Assembly: GCF_001598255.1 (NCBI RefSeq)
Contig: NZ_BCYP01000011.1
Coordinates: 150,495-214,494, forward strand
Direction of reading: 5' to 3'
Source: Mitsuaria chitosanitabida ATCC BAA-476 = NBRC 102408
Lineage (GTDB): Bacteria; Pseudomonadota; Gammaproteobacteria; Burkholderiales; Burkholderiaceae_C
DNA: 64,000 bases
Below, piece after piece: positions 1 through 8,170 of the stretch. A program made the position numbers and the translations under genes. A model generated the notes under the pieces. That model did not search any database and was not told where the DNA came from. It saw nothing but the letters and a program-made list of their open reading frames with translations. The first letter of the stretch is position 1. Every line of letters starts with the position of its first letter.

Positions 1-1357
1 CCGCGTCGTAGCCGAGCGAGGCCAGGATCTCGTCGGCGTGCTCGCCCAGTTGGGGCGGTGGGGTGTCGACCGTCGGCGCGCGGCCGTCGATCTTGATGCC
101 GGTGCGGACGACGCGCACATCGCGCTCGATGCCCGGCATGTCGCGGAACTCGCCCACCAGGCCACGGTCCGCGATCTGGGGCTGCGCGAGCGCTTCCTTC
201 ACCGTCAGCACCGGGCCGGCCGGCACGCCCGCGGCGTTGAAGCGCTCCCACCACTCGTCCGCGCGCCGCGTCGCGAGCGCCTGCTCCAGCAACTGCTTGA
301 GCTCGGCCCGGTGGCGCAGCCGCGCATGGCGATCGGCGAAGCGCGCATCCGTCTTCCACGCGGGATGGCCGACGACGTCGCAGACGGCCTCGAACTGCTC
401 CTGCTTGTTGGCGGCGATGTTGAGCAGGCCGCGACCGGTGCGGAAGGTGCCCGAGGGGCTGGCGGTGACGTTGTCGTTGCCCATGGGCTGCGGCTCGCGA
501 CCGGCGACCAGCAGGTTGGACACGGCCCAGCCCATGGTCGCCATCGCGGCCTCCAGCATGGAGATGTCCAGGAAGGTGGCCTCGGTGCGATGCCGGTCGG
601 CCAGCGCCGCCGCGATCGCGAAGGCCGCAGTCATGCCGCCCAGCGTGTCGGCCACCGGATAGCCGACGCGGCAGGGCGCGCTGGTGGCGTCGCCGGTGAT
701 GCTCATCATCCCGGACATGCCCTGGATGATCTGGTCATAGGCCGGCAGGTCGCGCAGCGGGCCGTCCTGGCCGAAGCCGGAGATCGCGCAGTACACGAGC
801 CTGGGGTTGTGCCGCTTCAGGACCTCGAAGCCCGCGCCCAGGCGCGCCATCACGCCGGGGCGGAAGTTCTCGACGACCACGTCGGCGCCGGCGACCAGGC
901 GGCGGAAGACCTCCAGGCCGCGCGGGTGCTTGAGGTCGATCGTGATCGAGCGCTTGCCGGCGTTCTGCGCCAGGAAGGACGCGCCCATGTGGCGCCGGTT
1001 GAGCTCGACATCGGCGCCGAGCTGGCGCGCCAGGTCGCCGCCCAGGCGCGCCTCGACCTTGATGACGTCGGCGCCCAGATGCGCCAGCTGGTGGCACGCG
1101 AAGGGGCCGGCCAGCACGTTGGTGAGGTCCAGCACGCGGATGCCGCGCAGCGGCCGCGGTGGTGTCCGGGGCGAGCTCGATGCCGTTGCAGCACCAGCAC
1201 CAGCACCAGCACCAGCACCGGCACCAGCACCAGCACCGGCACCGGCACCGGCAGCACCAGCACCAACAGCAGCAGTGCCCGTGCCCGTGCCCGCGCCCGT
1301 GCCGGTCCCCGTGCCGACGGGGGCAGCGGTCTTGCTTGTGGAGGAGTCGTCGGTCAT
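1..1357 (-). CDS. CaiB/BaiF family CoA-transferase, cut at its C-terminus by the window edge
   Basis: Family III CoA-transferases move CoA between an acyl-CoA donor and a carboxylic acid acceptor in the cytoplasm. After a low-complexity head, the frame reads PLRGIRVLDLTNVLAGPF, the usual start of the family, followed by GADVIKVE and the DVVVENFRPG block. It runs open to base 1 (ending ..LGYDA), so only the last few residues are missing. The start at 1357 is the only Met upstream of the conserved part. It gives about 57 extra residues, of which roughly 15-57 are Gly-Thr then Gly-Ala dipeptides encoded by a hexanucleotide repeat. The gene lies 7 bases after the Bug-type binding protein and is probably cotranscribed with it. 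The substrate cannot be told from the sequence. Confidence 0.9.
   Translation of the reverse strand, partial: MTDDSSTSKTAAPVGTGTGTGAGTGTGTAAVGAGAAGAGAGAGAGAGAGAGAGAGAATASSSPRTPPRPLRGIRVLDLTNVLAGPFACHQLAHLGADVIKVEARLGGDLARQLGADVELNRRHMGASFLAQNAGKRSITIDLKHPRGLEVFRRLVAGADVVVENFRPGVMARLGAGFEVLKRHNPRLVYCAISGFGQDGPLRDLPAYDQIIQGMSGMMSITGDATSAPCRVGYPVADTLGGMTAAFAIAAALADRHRTEATFLDISMLEAAMATMGWAVSNLLVAGREPQPMGNDNVTASPSGTFRTGRGLLNIAANKQEQFEAVCDVVGHPAWKTDARFADRHARLRHRAELKQLLEQALATRRADEWWERFNAAGVPAGPVLTVKEALAQPQIADRGLVGEFRDMPGIERDVRVVRTGIKIDGRAPTVDTPPPQLGEHADEILASLGYDA
1190..1317. repeat. Hexanucleotide tandem repeat inside the CoA-transferase gene
   Basis: Imperfect GCACCA/GCACCG units on the plus strand grade into GTGCCC units. 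Read on the minus strand they encode alternating Gly-Ala and Gly-Thr near the N-terminus of the CoA-transferase. The unit is a multiple of three, so copy-number change would lengthen or shorten the protein without shifting frame. Confidence 0.85.
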
Positions 1358-1364
1358 GGCGGGC

Positions 1365-2357
1365 TCAATCCAGCTTCACGTGGGCGCTGCGGACCAGGTC
1401 GCCCCAGCGCTTCTGCTCGGTCTTGAGGAACTGCGCGGTCTGCTGCGGCGAGGCCCACATCGGCACGCTGCCCTCGGCCTGCAGGCGGCCGATGGTGGCG
1501 GCCTTGGACATGGCCTTCTCGACCTGCGCGTTCAGGCGCTGCACGACGGCCGGCGGCGTGCCGGCGGGCGCGACGATCATCTTCCAGTCGCTGGTGTCGA
1601 AGCCCGGGAAGCCGCTTTCGGCCACGGTCGGGACGTCCGGCAGCACCGGCAGCCTCTTGGGCGAGCTCACCGCCAGCGCGCGCAGCCGGCCCGACTTGAT
1701 GAAGCCGATCACCGTCTGCGGCGTGGCGAAGTAGTAGTCGACCTGGCCGCCCAGCAGGTCCGTCGCGGCCGGTCCCGCGCCCTTGTAGGGCACATGCGTC
1801 GCGTTGATGCCGGCCTGGCGGGAGAAGAGCTCTCCGGTCAGGTGGCCGACGGTGCCGTTGCCGGCGGACGCCATGGTCAAGGTGCCAGGCTTTGCCTTGG
1901 CGGCGGCCACCAGCTCGGCGACGGTCTTGAATTTCGAGCTGGGCCCGACCACCAGCACCACCGGCTGACCCGCGACCAGCGCCACCGGCACGAAGGCCTT
2001 GGTCGGGTCGTAGGGCATCTTGGGATACAGGGCCGGGTTGATCGCCAGGTTGGCGGTCTGGCCCATGCCCAGGGTGTAGCCGTCGGCCTTGCTCTTGGCG
2101 ACGGCGTCCAGCCCGATGTTGCCGCCCGCGCCGGCCTTGTTGTCGACGATGAAGGTCCACTGGGTGTCCTCGCGCATGCGGTCCACGACCAGGCGGGTCA
2201 CGATGTCCGTGCCGCCGCCGGGCGGGAAGGGCACCAGCATCTTGATCGGCTCGGCCGGGTAGGGCGACTCGGCCCGCGCGGCGGTCAGGGGGAGCATCGA
2301 AGCGGCGCTGATCGTCACGATCGCCGCGACGGCCAGGGAGGCACGGAAGCTGGGCAT
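1365..2357 (-). CDS. Bug/TctC family tripartite tricarboxylate-type substrate-binding protein
   Basis: A 330-residue periplasmic binding protein of the Bug (Bordetella uptake gene) family, which captures small carboxylates. An N-terminal signal peptide with an ARA-type cleavage site at about residues 27-29 precedes YPAEPIKMLVPFPPGGGTDI, the family hallmark where the ligand carboxylate loop lies. PYKGAGPA and the GGQVDYYF region at about 190-215 are also typical. No TctA/TctB membrane genes are adjacent, as usual for orphan Bug proteins in Burkholderiales. It leads the two-gene minus-strand operon with the CoA-transferase and is divergent from an IclR regulator, suggesting uptake and CoA activation of one organic acid under that regulator. 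The ligand is unknown. Confidence 0.93.
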   Translation of the reverse strand: MPSFRASLAVAAIVTISAASMLPLTAARAESPYPAEPIKMLVPFPPGGGTDIVTRLVVDRMREDTQWTFIVDNKAGAGGNIGLDAVAKSKADGYTLGMGQTANLAINPALYPKMPYDPTKAFVPVALVAGQPVVLVVGPSSKFKTVAELVAAAKAKPGTLTMASAGNGTVGHLTGELFSRQAGINATHVPYKGAGPAATDLLGGQVDYYFATPQTVIGFIKSGRLRALAVSSPKRLPVLPDVPTVAESGFPGFDTSDWKMIVAPAGTPPAVVQRLNAQVEKAMSKAATIGRLQAEGSVPMWASPQQTAQFLKTEQKRWGDLVRSAHVKLD

Positions 2358-2380
2358 GAGGGTTGTCTCCGGGTTGTGAT

Positions 2381-2397
2381 GTTCTATTGGATAGAAC
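2381..2397. promoter_or_regulatory. Operator-like palindrome between the Bug gene and the IclR gene
   Basis: GTTCTAT-TGG-ATAGAAC is a perfect 7-base inverted repeat with a 3-base spacer, 23 bases upstream of the Bug gene start. IclR regulators bind AT-rich palindromes in divergent promoters. The assignment as operator is an inference from position and symmetry. Confidence 0.6.
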
Positions 2398-2400
2398 TAT

Positions 2401-2427
2401 GATCTGCTAAACAGAACTTTAGAGATC
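2401..2427. promoter_or_regulatory. Second operator-like inverted repeat in the IclR divergent region
   Basis: GATCT and CTAAA on the left pair with TTTAG and AGATC on the right around a 6-base centre, with one extra G in the left arm. It lies 3 bases from the first palindrome on the IclR side, so a dimer-of-dimers could cover both. Confidence 0.5.
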
Positions 2428-2530
2428 GATGCGGAGGGCTGTCTTCGGGGTTAACCCGAAGGATGGGCGCTGCTGGGACCGCGCGTGTCTGCGCGGCGAG
2501 CCCGGACAATCCGCGTCCCGAGGACCATGC

Positions 2531-3331
2531 ATGCCCAAGAAAAACATCGAGAGTTCCGAGCGCGGTCATGAGGCCGCGGAGGCGAACGGCGCCGGCAGCG
2601 GCGTCGCGGTGCTGGATCGCGCGTTCGCGCTGCTGGCGGCGTTCGGGCCGGACGACGACCGCTTGTCGCTGACCGAGCTCGCTCGACGGACCGATCTCTA
2701 CAAGAGCACCGCGCTGCGGCTGCTCGGCGCGCTGGAGCACGGCGGCTTCATCCGCAAGCTCGCCGACGGCAGCTACGCGGTCGGTCCGGCGCCGCTGCGG
2801 CTGGCGGCGGTCTACCAGCGCTCGTACCACGTCGGGCATGTGATCGAGCCGCTGCTCAAGCAGCTCAGCGTGGCGACCGGGGAGACCGCGTCGTTCTACG
2901 TCCGGCACGGCGACGCGCGGGTGGCGCTGTTTCGCGCGGAACCCTCGCGGTCGGTGCGCGCGGCGGTCGTCATCGGCCAGCAGTACACGCTGGACCAGGG
3001 CGCCTCGGGCAAGGTGCTGTGCGCCTTCTCCGCGGACAAGGCGGGCGGCCATGAGGTGATCCGGCGCCAGCTGTGGTCGTTGTCGCGCGGGGAGCGGGAT
3101 CCGGACACGGCCTCGGTCTCGGCGCCGGTGTTCGGCGTGGGCGGCGAGGTGATGGGGGCGCTGGCGATCTCGGGGCCGCGCACGCGGCTGGGGCCGCCCG
3201 ACGCCATGCGCGAGGCCTGCCGGCAGGTGCTGGAAGCCGCCCGCGAGGCGAGCCGGCAACTCGGCGGTGACGCCACCGGCCTGGATGCGGCGCTGCGGGC
3301 GCTCAAGGACGAGGACTTCGCCGGGGCCTGA
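2531..3331 (+). CDS. IclR family transcriptional regulator
   Basis: A DNA-binding regulator with an N-terminal winged helix (LSLTELARRTDLYKSTALRL, about residues 45-70) and the C-terminal IclR effector domain, including DQGASGKVLCAF and SAPVFGVGGEVMGALAISGP. I chose ATG 2531 (MPKKN) over an in-frame upstream Met at 2429 because the family starts shortly before the helix-turn-helix and the upper stretch overlaps the operator-like repeats. That gives 266 residues, normal for IclR. It is divergent from the Bug/CoA-transferase operon and is its likely regulator; the effector is probably an acid or CoA ester of that pathway, which is inference. Confidence 0.92.
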   Translation: MPKKNIESSERGHEAAEANGAGSGVAVLDRAFALLAAFGPDDDRLSLTELARRTDLYKSTALRLLGALEHGGFIRKLADGSYAVGPAPLRLAAVYQRSYHVGHVIEPLLKQLSVATGETASFYVRHGDARVALFRAEPSRSVRAAVVIGQQYTLDQGASGKVLCAFSADKAGGHEVIRRQLWSLSRGERDPDTASVSAPVFGVGGEVMGALAISGPRTRLGPPDAMREACRQVLEAAREASRQLGGDATGLDAALRALKDEDFAGA

Positions 3332-3368
3332 GGCTCAAGCCGCCCCCGGGCTCGCAGGCCAGCCCCTG

Positions 3369-3410
3369 CTCAGGCTCAGGCTCGGACTCGGACTCGGACT
3401 CGGACTCGGG
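3369..3410. repeat. Seven-unit CTCRGR hexanucleotide tandem repeat
   Basis: CTCAGG twice, CTCGGA four times and CTCGGG once, in the intergenic region after the IclR gene. It has no coding role in the annotated frames. Confidence 0.85.
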
Positions 3411-3447
3411 CTGACGGCCCGAGGCCCGTCGGTTCACGAAGGCCCCA

Positions 3448-3475
3448 AAGAAAAAGCGCCCGGTGTCGGGCGCTT
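3448..3475 (-). terminator. Intrinsic terminator of the LuxR-type response regulator
   Basis: AAGCGCCCG and CGGGCGCTT form a perfect 9-bp stem around a 4-base loop. Read on the minus strand it is followed by TTTTTCTTT, 28 bases after the stop of the response regulator gene. Confidence 0.85.
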
Positions 3476-3502
3476 CGTCGTCGAGGTGGTGGGCTCAGCC
3501 GA

Positions 3503-4243
3503 TCACACCAGCCCTTGCTTGCTCGCCAGCACGGCCGCTTCCGCGCGGCTGGAGACATTGAGCTTCTTGTAGATGGACTTGATGTGGTCGTTGACGGTGA
3601 ACCACTTGATGCCCATCAGGTTCGCGATCTCCTTGATCGTGAAGCCCTTGCTCAGGTAAGTCAGCACCTCGTTCTCGCGGGGCGTCAGGCGCTCCCATTC
3701 CGGCTGCGGGTCCAGCGTGACGCCGCGGCCGAGGGTCGTGGCGCTGGAGGTCAGGCTGCCGAAGCCGGAGTTCAGCCCCATCGGGCCCGAATCGCCGCTC
3801 GAGCCCGGGCGGAAATGCTGCAGCAGGCGCCGCGCGATCGCCGGCGACAGCGGCGGCTGGCCGCGGACGATGCGTTGCAGTTCCTCGACCAGCACCTCGA
3901 AGCGGTCTTCCTTCAGCAGGTAGCCGTCGGCGCCGCGCTGCAGGGCGGGGAAGAGGTGGTCGTCGTCGGAGTACAGCGTGGTGACGATCTTGACCGCCGG
4001 CTTGCCGGCGAGCTCGCCCAGGAACTCCATGCCGTTGCCGTCGGGCAGCTCCAGGTCGACCAGGATGAGCTTGAAGCCCGCCGCGCCGGTTTCGGCCTCG
4101 ACCTTGGACAGCTGGCGGCGCGCGCCTTCCAGATCGCCGGCCTCGGTGATCTCCATGCCGTCGCTGAAACTCTCTCGCACCACGCGGCACAGGAAGCTGC
4201 GGGCGACGGGGTTGTCTTCGACGATGAGAACTTTGACGGCCAT
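3503..4243 (-). CDS. Response regulator, REC plus LuxR-type HTH (NarL/FixJ family)
   Basis: The 246-residue protein starts MAVKVLIVEDN with the receiver acidic pair. Asp63 in LVDLELPDG is the predicted phosphoacceptor and the conserved Lys is in GYLLKED. A linker of about 50 residues leads to a GerE/LuxR helix-turn-helix near residues 185-240 (LTPRENEVLTYLSKGFTIKE). An upstream in-frame Met at 4270 would add nine unconserved residues, so 4243 is preferred. No histidine kinase is next to it, so its partner must be encoded elsewhere. Target genes are unknown. Confidence 0.9.
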   Translation of the reverse strand: MAVKVLIVEDNPVARSFLCRVVRESFSDGMEITEAGDLEGARRQLSKVEAETGAAGFKLILVDLELPDGNGMEFLGELAGKPAVKIVTTLYSDDDHLFPALQRGADGYLLKEDRFEVLVEELQRIVRGQPPLSPAIARRLLQHFRPGSSGDSGPMGLNSGFGSLTSSATTLGRGVTLDPQPEWERLTPRENEVLTYLSKGFTIKEIANLMGIKWFTVNDHIKSIYKKLNVSSRAEAAVLASKQGLV

Positions 4244-4459
4244 GGTGTGGAGAGCGAAAGCTGGCCGCATCCTAGCAGGGGCCCCCTCGCTTGCATGCCC
4301 CGTGAAGAAGGGTGTCGCCGCGCCTGCGACAGGCCGCCTTTCCCTCTGGCGTCCCCCCGATGGAGGATGGCGAGGCGCCGCTCCGGTGATCGAGGGGCTT
4401 GGATGGGCGGTCGCCCCGATCCGCCGGACGGCGGGAGGGCGGGACGGCCGCGCGTCCGT

Positions 4460-5437
4460 TCAGTCGTTGACGACCACCAGCTTGCCCACGACCTGGCGAG
4501 TGCTCATGCGCGCGAAGGCCTGTGGGAGCTGCGTCATGGGCAGCACCTGGTCGATGACCGGGCGGATCTTGCCGGCGGCGTACCACTGGGCCAGTTCCAT
4601 CATCATCGCGGCGTTGCGCTTGGGTTCGCGCTTGGCGAATTCGCCCCAGAACACGCCCACCAGCGACGCGCCCTTGAGCAGCGCCAGGTTCAGCGGCAGC
4701 GCCGGGATCGCGCCCTGCGCGAAGCCCACCACCAGATAGCGGCCGCGCCAGCCGATCGAGCGGAAGGCCGCCTCGGCGAGGTCGCCGCCGACCGGGTCGT
4801 AGATGACGTCCGGACCCTTGCCCTCGGTCAAGGCCTTGATCTCGTCGCGCAGCGAGCCGGTGGCGTAGTTGATGGTGGCGTCCGCGCCGATCTCGCGGCA
4901 GCGGGCCAGCTTCTCGTCCGACGAGGCCGCCGCAATCACGCGCGCGCCCGCCGCCTTGGCGATCTGGATGGCCGCCGTGCCCACGCCGCCGGCGGCGCCC
5001 AGGATCAGCACGGTCTCGCCGGGCTGCAGCGCCGCGCGGTCCATCAGCGCGTGGTGGCTGGTGGCGTAGGTGCAGATGAAGGCGGCCGCGTCCTGGAACG
5101 GGAAGCCCGGGGGCAGCGGCAGGGCCAGCGCGGCCGGGACCAGCGCCTCGGTGCCGAAGCCGCCCGTGCCGGTGAAGGCCGCCACCGCGTCGCCGGGCTT
5201 GAACCCGGTCACGCCGTCGCCCACCGCCTCGACCACGCCGGCGAACTCGGTGCCGGGGACGAAGGGCAGCGACGGCTTCATCTGGTACTTGTTCTGCACG
5301 ATCAGCAGGTCGGGGAAGTTCAGGCTCGCGGCCTTGATCGCGACCTTCAGCTGGCCCGGGCCGGGCTGCGGGGAGGGCAGTTCCTTCCATTGCAGCGCCT
5401 CGACGCCGATCGGGTTCTCGCACAGCCATGCCTTCAT
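4460..5437 (-). CDS. NADPH:quinone oxidoreductase family protein (zinc-independent MDR)
   Basis: A 325-residue medium-chain dehydrogenase/reductase. The N-terminal GroES-like domain has LNFPDLLIVQNKY and PGTEFAGVV. The Rossmann domain has the dinucleotide motif GAAGGVGTAAIQIAKAAGA at about residue 145-163 and a DPVGGD segment near 215. The catalytic and structural zinc cysteines of alcohol dehydrogenases are absent, as in Qor-type enzymes. It probably reduces quinones or enones with NADPH in the cytoplasm. It stands alone on the minus strand, so the physiological substrate is not indicated by neighbours. Confidence 0.88.
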   Translation of the reverse strand: MKAWLCENPIGVEALQWKELPSPQPGPGQLKVAIKAASLNFPDLLIVQNKYQMKPSLPFVPGTEFAGVVEAVGDGVTGFKPGDAVAAFTGTGGFGTEALVPAALALPLPPGFPFQDAAAFICTYATSHHALMDRAALQPGETVLILGAAGGVGTAAIQIAKAAGARVIAAASSDEKLARCREIGADATINYATGSLRDEIKALTEGKGPDVIYDPVGGDLAEAAFRSIGWRGRYLVVGFAQGAIPALPLNLALLKGASLVGVFWGEFAKREPKRNAAMMMELAQWYAAGKIRPVIDQVLPMTQLPQAFARMSTRQVVGKLVVVND

Positions 5438-5588
5438 GGGGATCTCCTGGTTCCGGGTCCGTCTCGCGGGCCGGTTCGTGGTGTAGGGATCGGGTGGCCG
5501 CCGGCATCCGTCCGGCCCGCGTCCACCCGGGGTCGGCCGGATGGTAGGGGGCGGGCATCGCTCCTCGCGTCGCTGAGGTGACGGTGCC

Positions 5589-5594
5589 TACAAT
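5589..5594 (+). promoter_or_regulatory. -10-like hexamer immediately upstream of surE
   Basis: TACAAT ends 7 bases before ATG 5602, so transcription from it would begin at or next to the start codon, giving a leaderless surE mRNA. No good -35 is visible at the usual spacing. Confidence 0.5.
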
Positions 5595-5601
5595 GCCGCC
5601 C

Positions 5602-6357
5602 ATGCGCATCCTCATCGCCAACGACGACGGCTACCTGGCCCCCGGCCTGCATGCCCTGGTCCGCGCGTGCGAAGGGCTCGGCCAGATCGACGTGATCGCG
5701 CCCGAGCAGAACGCCAGCGGCACTTCCAACTCGCTCACCCTGAGCCGCCCGTTGTCGGTCTACACCGCGGCCAACGGCTTCCGCTACGTCAACGGGACGC
5801 CGTCCGACTGCGTCCACCTGGCGCTGACGGGGCTGCTGGACTATCGCCCGGACCTGGTGCTCTCGGGCATCAACAACGGCGCCAACATGGGCGACGACAC
5901 GCTCTACTCGGGCACGGTCGCCGCCGCCACCGAGGGCTACCTCTTCGGCATCCCGTCGATCGCGTTCTCGCAGGTCGACAAGGGCTGGGGCCACATCGAC
6001 GCCGCGGCCGCGACCGCGCGTCAACTGGTCCAGGACGTCATCGCCGGCGGGCTGGGCCACCCCTTCCTGCTCAGCGTGAACATTCCGAATCGGGCCGACG
6101 CGGCCGCGCTGCCGCGGCAGATCACGCGCCTGGGCCGCCGCCATGCGAGCGAGGCCACCATCCAGCAGCGCAGCCCGCGCGGCGAGATGATCTACTGGAT
6201 CGGACCGGCCGGGAACGCGCGCGAGGCGGGCGAGGGCACGGACTTCCACGCCACCGCCAACGGGGCCGTGTCGGTCACGCCGCTGCAGGTCGACCTGACC
6301 GAGCACGCGACGCTGGGCGACTGGAGCCGTCGTCTGCGGACCGACGGACGCGCATGA
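5602..6357 (+). CDS. surE: 5'/3'-nucleotidase SurE
   Basis: A metal-dependent cytoplasmic phosphatase acting on nucleoside 5'- and 3'-monophosphates, linked to stationary-phase survival. The 251-residue product starts [11 protein letters not shown], with the metal-binding Asp8-Asp9 pair. It also has [18 protein letters not shown] and [12 protein letters not shown], all SurE signatures. In-frame GTG 5578 and ATG 5593 lie upstream, but family alignment and the -10 hexamer favour 5602. It begins surE-pcm-nlpD-rpoS, a block conserved in proteobacteria, and its TGA overlaps the pcm ATG. Confidence 0.96.
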   Translation: MRILIANDDGYLAPGLHALVRACEGLGQIDVIAPEQNASGTSNSLTLSRPLSVYTAANGFRYVNGTPSDCVHLALTGLLDYRPDLVLSGINNGANMGDDTLYSGTVAAATEGYLFGIPSIAFSQVDKGWGHIDAAAATARQLVQDVIAGGLGHPFLLSVNIPNRADAAALPRQITRLGRRHASEATIQQRSPRGEMIYWIGPAGNAREAGEGTDFHATANGAVSVTPLQVDLTEHATLGDWSRRLRTDGRA

Positions 6358-7193
6358 CCCAGACGCCGCCGCGGCCCAAGCGCTTCCCGCTGTCGCTGAA
6401 CCAGCTCGGCACGACGCCGCGTCCGAGCGCCGCCGCGGCCGCCGAGGCGCGCGAGCCCATCAAGCCGCAAGGCCACTGGCAGCAGGCCGCCGCGATCAAG
6501 GCGCGCCAGTCCACGCCGATCGGCATCGGCCTGGACTCGGTGGGCGTGCGTCAGCGCATGGTCCAGCGCCTGCGGCGCGAGGGGCTGAGCGACGAGCGCG
6601 TGCTGCAGTCGCTGGCGACCGTCCCCCGTCACGAGTTCGTCGACTCGGCGCTCGCGACGCAGGCCTACGAGGACACCAGCCTGCCCATCGGCCATGGGCA
6701 GACGATCTCCAAGCCCTCGGTGGTCGGCCGGATGATGGCGCTGATGATGGACGCGCCCGGCGCGCGCCAGCGCGGCCATCTGGGCAAGGTGCTGGAGATC
6801 GGCACCGGCTGCGGCTACCAGGCCGCGCTGCTGATGCAACTCTCGAAACAGGTCGTGTCCATCGAGCGGCTCAAGCCGCTGCACGACAAGGCCCGGCTCA
6901 ACCTCACCGGCTATCACCAGATCCGGCTGGTCTACGGCGACGGCATGCTGGGCCATGTGCCCTCGGCCCCGTACGACAGCATCATCGCGGCCGCGGGCGG
7001 CGACGACATCCCGCAGGCCTGGCTGGACCAGCTCGCCCCCGGTGGTCGTCTGGTCGCGCCGATGACGGCCCCGGGCGGTCGCGGCCAGGTCCTGGTGCTG
7101 ATCGATCACGTCCGCGACGCCTCGGGATCGCGCTTTGTGCGCAGCCTGCATGAGGCGGTGCTCTTCGTGCCCCTAAAATCCGGCGTCATGTAG
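6354..7193 (+). CDS. pcm: Protein-L-isoaspartate O-methyltransferase
   Basis: Methylates isoaspartyl residues in aged proteins with S-adenosylmethionine, starting their repair. The 279-residue product has an unconserved, Pro/Ala-rich N-terminal extension of about 55 residues before [19 protein letters not shown]. The core includes [18 protein letters not shown] and the SAM motif [16 protein letters not shown]. coli Pcm is about 208 residues, so the extra length is mostly at the front. ATG 6354 overlaps the surE stop (ATGA), which fixes the start and implies translational coupling. Confidence 0.95.
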   Translation: MTQTPPRPKRFPLSLNQLGTTPRPSAAAAAEAREPIKPQGHWQQAAAIKARQSTPIGIGLDSVGVRQRMVQRLRREGLSDERVLQSLATVPRHEFVDSALATQAYEDTSLPIGHGQTISKPSVVGRMMALMMDAPGARQRGHLGKVLEIGTGCGYQAALLMQLSKQVVSIERLKPLHDKARLNLTGYHQIRLVYGDGMLGHVPSAPYDSIIAAAGGDDIPQAWLDQLAPGGRLVAPMTAPGGRGQVLVLIDHVRDASGSRFVRSLHEAVLFVPLKSGVM

Positions 7194-7268
7194 CGCACGG
7201 CCGGGCCGCCACCGCGGCCCACGAATTCGCCCCGCTGCACGATTCCCCAAACGAGACCTCACGAGCGC

Positions 7269-8147
7269 ATGCAACAACTTCTCCGTCTTCCGCTGCTTTG
7301 GACCTCCGTGGTGTTGCTGGCGCTCGCGGGTTGCACGTCGACCCCGCATCGCGCGCCGGTCGAGGATCGCAGCGTCGGCAAGAGCGCGGGCGCGTCCTCG
7401 TCGATCACCGGCACCGCCGTCACGCCGGCTCCCGAATCCAAGCCGCTGCCCGGCGCCGAGAACGCCGGCAAGCCCGGCTACTACACCGTCAAGCCGGGCG
7501 ACACGCTGATCCGCATCGCGATGGACAACGGCCAGGGCTGGCGCGACGTCGCCAAGTGGAACGGCATGGACAACCCCAACCTGATCGAGGTGGGTCAGGT
7601 CTTGCGCGTGGCGCCCCCGGGGGTCGATCCGAGCGCCGTGACCACGCGCCCGCTGGCCGCCTCCAAGGTCGAGACCCGCCCGCTGGACAGCAAGACGCCC
7701 GCGACGAGCCCGGCGGCCTCCGCCGCCACGTCGACCCCGACGACCACCGCCTCGTCCAGCCCCGCGACCAAGGACGACGACGACATCAGCTGGGGCTGGC
7801 CGGCGTCCGGTCAGGTCGTGGCGGGTTTCGACGAGGTCCGCAACAAGGGCATGTCCTTCTCCGGCAAGGCCGGGGATCCGGTGTTCGCCGCCGCCGATGG
7901 CCGCGTGATGTATGCGGGCGCGGGGTTGCGCGGATACGGCAACATGATCATCATCAAGCACAGCACGAACTACCTGACGGCCTACGCGCATAACCAGACG
8001 CTGCTGGTGAAGGAAGACCAAGTGGTGCGCAAGGGCCAGAAGATTGCCGAGATGGGTTCGAGCGACGCGGACCAGGTCAAGCTGCACTTCGAGGTGCGCA
8101 AGCAGGGCAAGCCGATCGATCCTTCGAAGCTGCTGCCCGCGCGCTGA
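7269..8147 (+). CDS. nlpD: NlpD-type murein hydrolase activator: LysM plus degenerate LytM (M23) lipoprotein
   Basis: A 292-residue lipoprotein that in relatives activates the division amidase AmiC at the outer membrane. The signal peptide ends in the lipobox LAGC (Cys22). A LysM domain follows ([17 protein letters not shown], about residues 75-120), then a Ser/Thr/Ala-rich linker and a C-terminal M23/LytM domain (about 175-292). The active-site HxH is replaced by KLHFEV, so the first metal ligand is lost, as known for NlpD/EnvC activators; it is probably not itself an enzyme. It lies between pcm and rpoS, and in enterics the main rpoS promoter lies within nlpD. Confidence 0.93.
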   Translation: MQQLLRLPLLWTSVVLLALAGCTSTPHRAPVEDRSVGKSAGASSSITGTAVTPAPESKPLPGAENAGKPGYYTVKPGDTLIRIAMDNGQGWRDVAKWNGMDNPNLIEVGQVLRVAPPGVDPSAVTTRPLAASKVETRPLDSKTPATSPAASAATSTPTTTASSSPATKDDDDISWGWPASGQVVAGFDEVRNKGMSFSGKAGDPVFAAADGRVMYAGAGLRGYGNMIIIKHSTNYLTAYAHNQTLLVKEDQVVRKGQKIAEMGSSDADQVKLHFEVRKQGKPIDPSKLLPAR

Positions 8148-8170
8148 GGCGCTCAAGGAGGCGCCGCGAC

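Noticed and set aside
38..2402. Long plus-strand frames over the CoA-transferase and Bug genes
   Set aside because: They are reverse-strand shadows. The minus-strand readings have recognisable CaiB and Bug signatures.
2429..2530. Upstream start for the IclR protein
   Set aside because: It would add 34 unconserved residues and begin 2 bases after the operator-like palindromes; ATG 2531 fits the family.
3369..3410. Short tandem array considered as a CRISPR
   Set aside because: The units are 6 bases with no spacers, so this is a microsatellite-like repeat.
7800..8147. NlpD LytM domain as an active endopeptidase
   Set aside because: The HxH ligand pair reads KLH, so the metal site is incomplete; an activator role fits better.
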